51,291 nucleotides of DNA from Bradyrhizobium tropiciagri (GTDB lineage: Bacteria; Pseudomonadota; Alphaproteobacteria; Rhizobiales; Xanthobacteraceae): positions 1 to 51,291 of the forward strand of contig NZ_LFLZ01000065.1 of NCBI RefSeq assembly GCF_001189845.1, in the 5' to 3' direction. The notes under the pieces are model-generated. The model worked only from the letters and a program-made list of their open reading frames with translations, was not told the DNA's origin and did no database searches. Position numbers and translations under genes: made by a program. Positions 48,819 through 51,291 of this stretch are shown here, one piece after another (positions within the stretch are counted from its first letter, which is position 1; every line of letters starts with the position of its first letter).

Positions 48819-49883
48819 TTGCCCATCACCCGCCGCCGCATTCTCGCAACCTTGACCGGAGCCGCCGCCGCAATCGGCGTGCCCTCGATCTGGATGACCT
48901 ACATGAAAACCTACGACGGCCCCGTCTCGGATCATTTCGACGGCCTGCACTTCTTCGATCCCGACGGCTCGCCGCCGAAATCGCTCGGCGAGGTGCTGCG
49001 CTGGCAGTTCGGGGGCGGCCGGAAACGCGCGGTCTGGCCGGAATGGGCGCCAAGCCCCCATGCCGATACGCCGCCGCCACGCGTCGAGGGCGATAAAGTG
49101 CGGTTCTGCTTCGTCGGCCATGCCAGCTGGCTGATCCAGACCGGCGGCCTCAATATTCTTGTCGATCCGGTCTGGTCGATGCGCGCCTCGCCGTTCAGCT
49201 TTGCTGGGCCGAAGCGGCACAATGATCCCGGCATTGCCTTCGACAATTTGCCTCACATCGACATCGTGCTGGTGTCGCACGGCCATTACGACCATCTCGA
49301 CGTCGCGACGCTGTCGAAGCTGAATGCCGCGTTCGGCCCTCGCGTGATAACGCCGCTCGGCAATGATGTGACGATGCGCGCATCCGATGCCGCGATCAAG
49401 GCCGAGGCGTTCGACTGGCATCAGCGCGTCGAGCTTGGCGGCGGCGTTGCCGCAACGCTGGTACCGACCCGGCACTGGTCGGCGCGCGGCCTGTTCGATC
49501 GCAACAAGGTGCTGTGGGCGAGCTTCGTGCTGGAGACGCCGGCCGGCAAGCTCTACATCGTCTGCGATTCCGGTTACGGCGACGGCCGGCATTTCCGCCG
49601 CGTGGCCGACGCGCATGGACCCTTAAGGCTCGCGATCCTGCCGATCGGTGCCTACGAGCCGCGCTGGTTCATGCAGGACCAGCACATGAACCCGGAAGAC
49701 GCCGTGAAGGCGCTGGCCGATTGCGGCGCGGCGCAAGCGCTGGCGCATCACCACGGCACGTTCCAATTGACCGACGAGGCAATCGACGCGCCCGCGATCG
49801 CGCTGGGCGCGGCATTGGACGCGGCGAAAGTGCCGCGCGAGAAGTTTGTCGCGTTGAAGCCGGGGCAGGTGTTCGAGATTTAA
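48819..49883 (+). CDS. MBL-fold metallo-hydrolase (NAPE-PLD-like)
   Basis: 354 residues from TTG 48819 with GGGA six bases upstream. N-terminal TRRRILATLTGAAAAIG resembles a Tat or membrane-anchoring signal. Then GHASWLIQTGGLNILVDPVWS, and the zinc motif SHGHYDHLD (His154, His156, Asp158, His159), with TRHWSARG, CDSGYGDG and AHHHGTF completing the site. This domain layout matches bacterial NAPE-phospholipase-D-like and UlaG-like hydrolases. Envelope phospholipid remodelling is possible but the substrate is not known. Followed directly by a family-B repeat. Confidence 0.85.
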   Translation: MPITRRRILATLTGAAAAIGVPSIWMTYMKTYDGPVSDHFDGLHFFDPDGSPPKSLGEVLRWQFGGGRKRAVWPEWAPSPHADTPPPRVEGDKVRFCFVGHASWLIQTGGLNILVDPVWSMRASPFSFAGPKRHNDPGIAFDNLPHIDIVLVSHGHYDHLDVATLSKLNAAFGPRVITPLGNDVTMRASDAAIKAEAFDWHQRVELGGGVAATLVPTRHWSARGLFDRNKVLWASFVLETPAGKLYIVCDSGYGDGRHFRRVADAHGPLRLAILPIGAYEPRWFMQDQHMNPEDAVKALADCGAAQALAHHHGTFQLTDEAIDAPAIALGAALDAAKVPREKFVALKPGQVFEI

Positions 49884-49969
49884 CCGTCATTGCGAGCGCA
49901 GCGAAGCAATCCACATCTCCGCAAGGCGGTAGATGGATTGCTTCGTCGCTTCGCTCCTCGCAATGACGG
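49884..49969. repeat. Dispersed palindromic repeat, family B (copy 2)
   Basis: CCGTCATTGCGAGCGCAGCG and AAGCAATCCA left; TGGATTGCTTCGTCGCTTCG then CTCCTCGCAATGACGG right. Begins one base after the MBL stop codon; ends seven bases before the SIMPL stop. Confidence 0.85.
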
Positions 49970-49975
49970 TTGAGG

Positions 49976-50698
49976 CTACTGCGCCGGCTTAATCGCCCAC
50001 GAAACGCTCACATTCACCGTCAGCGTCTCCTCGCCTTGCGCCACCGGCGTCGGTGCAGCGGCGAATCCGGCGGTGGCCATCTTGGCGCGGAACATCGGCA
50101 CCGGCGCCGAACCGACCTCCGCGATGTTCAACGGCGCGCCGAGCGTGACGCCGGCGGCCCTGGCGTAGATCTCCGCCTTGCGGCGGGCGTCGGCGACAGC
50201 CTTTTCGCGCGCGTCGTCGAGCAGCTTCGAGGCCTGCGACACCGAGAAATTGAGCGCGCCGATGTCGTTGGCGCCGGCGCCCACCAGCACGTCGATGACG
50301 CCGGCGACCTTGCTCACGTCGTGCAGCTTGATCGTGACGCGGTTGCTCGCGTGATAACCGACGATGCTGGGCGGCGCGTTCGGCGACGATGGCGTGCGGT
50401 TGGCGAATTGCGGCTGCAGCGACAGCCGCGAGGTCTGATAATCCTTCTCCGCGATGCCGGCGCCCTTCAGCGCGGCCAGCACCTTGCCCATCGTCACGTT
50501 GTTGGCTTCGGTGGCCTCGCGTGCGGTCTTGCCGTCGGTCGTGACGCCTGCGTCGAGCTGCGCCTGATCGGGCGCCGCCGATACGGTGGCTTCGCCGGTG
50601 ACCGAGATCGCCGGCGGAAAGTCGGAATCGGCCATTGCGGGTGCAGCGAGCAGGGTGGTTGCGAGGAGGGCGGCGGCGAAGGGGAGGCGATAGGTCAT
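49976..50698 (-). CDS. Secreted SIMPL-domain (DUF541) protein
   Basis: 240 residues from ATG 50698 (MTYRLPFAAALL); a GTG at 50707 overlapping the upstream gene is possible. Signal peptide with AMA-DS site, then the SIMPL/DUF541 domain: PPAISVTGEATVSAAPDQAQLDAGVTTDGKTAREATEANN in pieces, SRLSLQPQF, GYHASNRVTIKLHDVSKVAGVIDVLV, and ending ETLTVNVSVSWAI. Family members form periplasmic oligomers of unclear role (stress, membrane-associated). Lies five bases after the GyrI-like gene, so the two are one operon. Confidence 0.88.
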   Translation of the reverse strand: MTYRLPFAAALLATTLLAAPAMADSDFPPAISVTGEATVSAAPDQAQLDAGVTTDGKTAREATEANNVTMGKVLAALKGAGIAEKDYQTSRLSLQPQFANRTPSSPNAPPSIVGYHASNRVTIKLHDVSKVAGVIDVLVGAGANDIGALNFSVSQASKLLDDAREKAVADARRKAEIYARAAGVTLGAPLNIAEVGSAPVPMFRAKMATAGFAAAPTPVAQGEETLTVNVSVSWAIKPAQ

Positions 50699-50703
50699 CT
50701 GGT

Positions 50704-51291
50704 TCACTTCAAGGGTACGTAGACGTTGATCACAAGCTTGTCTTCGGCGGTCTTCAGCGGATCGGTGATGTATTCCTCGATGAAGGTGTCCTTGGCTTCG
50801 AGCTTCTTGTCGTCGAGGTGATTGGTGATCGCCTCATAGGTGTTGTCCATGTTGTCGTAGGAACCGCGGTGGACGAACTTCAGCGCCTTGCCGTCTGGCG
50901 AATTGCCCATGCTCATGTTCTTGCCGAGGTTCTTCGCATCCTGATCGACCGGGATTTCGGCGATGAAGGTGAAGCCGGTGTCGTCGGTCGAGGTGTAGAC
51001 GATCATCGGGTTGCCCGATGCCTTGATGCCGTCCTTGTCGAGCAGGGCGGTGAGCTGCTTGAACGCCTCGATCAGCGCGTCGAAGGCGGAATCCCAATTG
51101 GCCGTGCCCTTCAGCATCACGACCTTCTTCGGCTCCAGCGTGAACGGCTCGCCGAACGGGTCGGCGGTCTGGACCGGGGCGGCCGGCGGTGGTGTCGGAG
51201 ACTGCGACGCGGCCGGGCTGTCAGCCGGCGACTTGGTCTCGGCCGGCGGGGGCACGGGCGTTGCCGCCGGGGTCGGGGCGGGGTCGGGCTC
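50704..51291 (-). CDS. GyrI-like effector-domain protein, N-terminus cut by right edge
   Basis: At least 195 residues in one open frame that continues past the window edge (the edge codons read EPDPAPTPAATP), so the internal GTG at 51255 is unlikely to be the start. A Pro/Ala-rich linker is followed by a GyrI/SOUL-like alpha-beta domain with FTLEPKKVVMLKGTANWDSAFDALIEAFKQLTALLDKDGIKASGNP in pieces, FTFIAEIPVD and FIEEYITDPLKTAEDKLVINVYVPL. A leader with a signal peptide probably lies outside the window. Role unknown; it precedes the SIMPL gene in an operon. Confidence 0.8.
   Translation of the reverse strand, partial: EPDPAPTPAATPVPPPAETKSPADSPAASQSPTPPPAAPVQTADPFGEPFTLEPKKVVMLKGTANWDSAFDALIEAFKQLTALLDKDGIKASGNPMIVYTSTDDTGFTFIAEIPVDQDAKNLGKNMSMGNSPDGKALKFVHRGSYDNMDNTYEAITNHLDDKKLEAKDTFIEEYITDPLKTAEDKLVINVYVPLK

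Noticed and set aside
1..51291. Search for tRNA, rRNA, phage, transposase, toxin-antitoxin or CRISPR loci
   Set aside because: None found by eye; the repeats present are short intergenic palindromes without transposase genes in the window.

Overview
The window reads as chromosomal core sequence of a Bradyrhizobium-type alphaproteobacterium (Nitrobacteraceae; Rhodopseudomonas is the nearest alternative). The reasons are the very high third-position GC, the succinate dehydrogenase order C-D-A-B, the ffh-rpsP-rimM-trmD-rplS-leuC block, a MatB malonyl-CoA synthetase, a Pat-type acyl-CoA-synthetase/GNAT fusion, a BacA-like ABC exporter and many dispersed palindromic repeats. This is inferred from gene content, not from a search.

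Layout. 1-2.4 kb: N-terminus of a Pro/Ala-rich secreted protein (runs off the left edge), a polyproline micro-protein, a VOC protein and an FkbM methyltransferase. 2.4-6.9 kb: a BacA/SbmA-like ABC protein and a hybrid histidine kinase. 7.2-9.4 kb: feoAB ferrous-iron uptake behind an Irr-like palindrome; feoB is broken twice as read. 9.5-12.3 kb: Pat-type fusion. 12.3-15.7 kb: sdhCDAB (minus strand). 15.9-21.4 kb: LysR regulator diverging from a TauE/SafE permease, an AT-richer island with two tandem paralogous orphan genes, then matB diverging from an SDR gene. 21.5-28 kb: three transporters, a fasciclin protein, and a cytochrome b plus molybdopterin oxidoreductase pair. 27.9-35.6 kb: leuB, asd, yqhA, carbonic anhydrase, CitE-like lyase, glycosyltransferase and leuD. 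35.8-39.1 kb: a run of very small genes, mostly secreted and low-complexity. 39.2-48.4 kb: leuC, rplS, trmD, a three-gene accessory insertion (MDR, MFS, LysR), rimM, rpsP and ffh. 48.8-51.3 kb: MBL-fold hydrolase, SIMPL protein and a GyrI-like protein cut by the right edge.

How the genes work together: leuB, leuC and leuD supply three of the leucine-pathway enzymes; asd feeds Lys/Thr/Met and peptidoglycan synthesis; sdhCDAB links the TCA cycle to quinone; feoAB imports Fe2+; ffh, rpsP, rimM, trmD and rplS serve translation and secretion. Five families of inverted-repeat elements sit between genes.

Points worth a second look: (1) small apparent deletions in feoB (two), rimM and the cytochrome b gene, which look more like sequence error than decay but need checking; (2) a 12-bp hairpin that pairs an anti-Shine-Dalgarno arm with the Shine-Dalgarno of a 70-residue ORF after leuC; (3) the tandem orphan pair at 17.9-19.0 kb; (4) a cluster of secreted His/Gly/Tyr/Arg-rich micro-proteins, two sharing an N-terminal module. 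I found no CRISPR array, phage, insertion sequence, tRNA or rRNA, and no clearly new multi-gene system.
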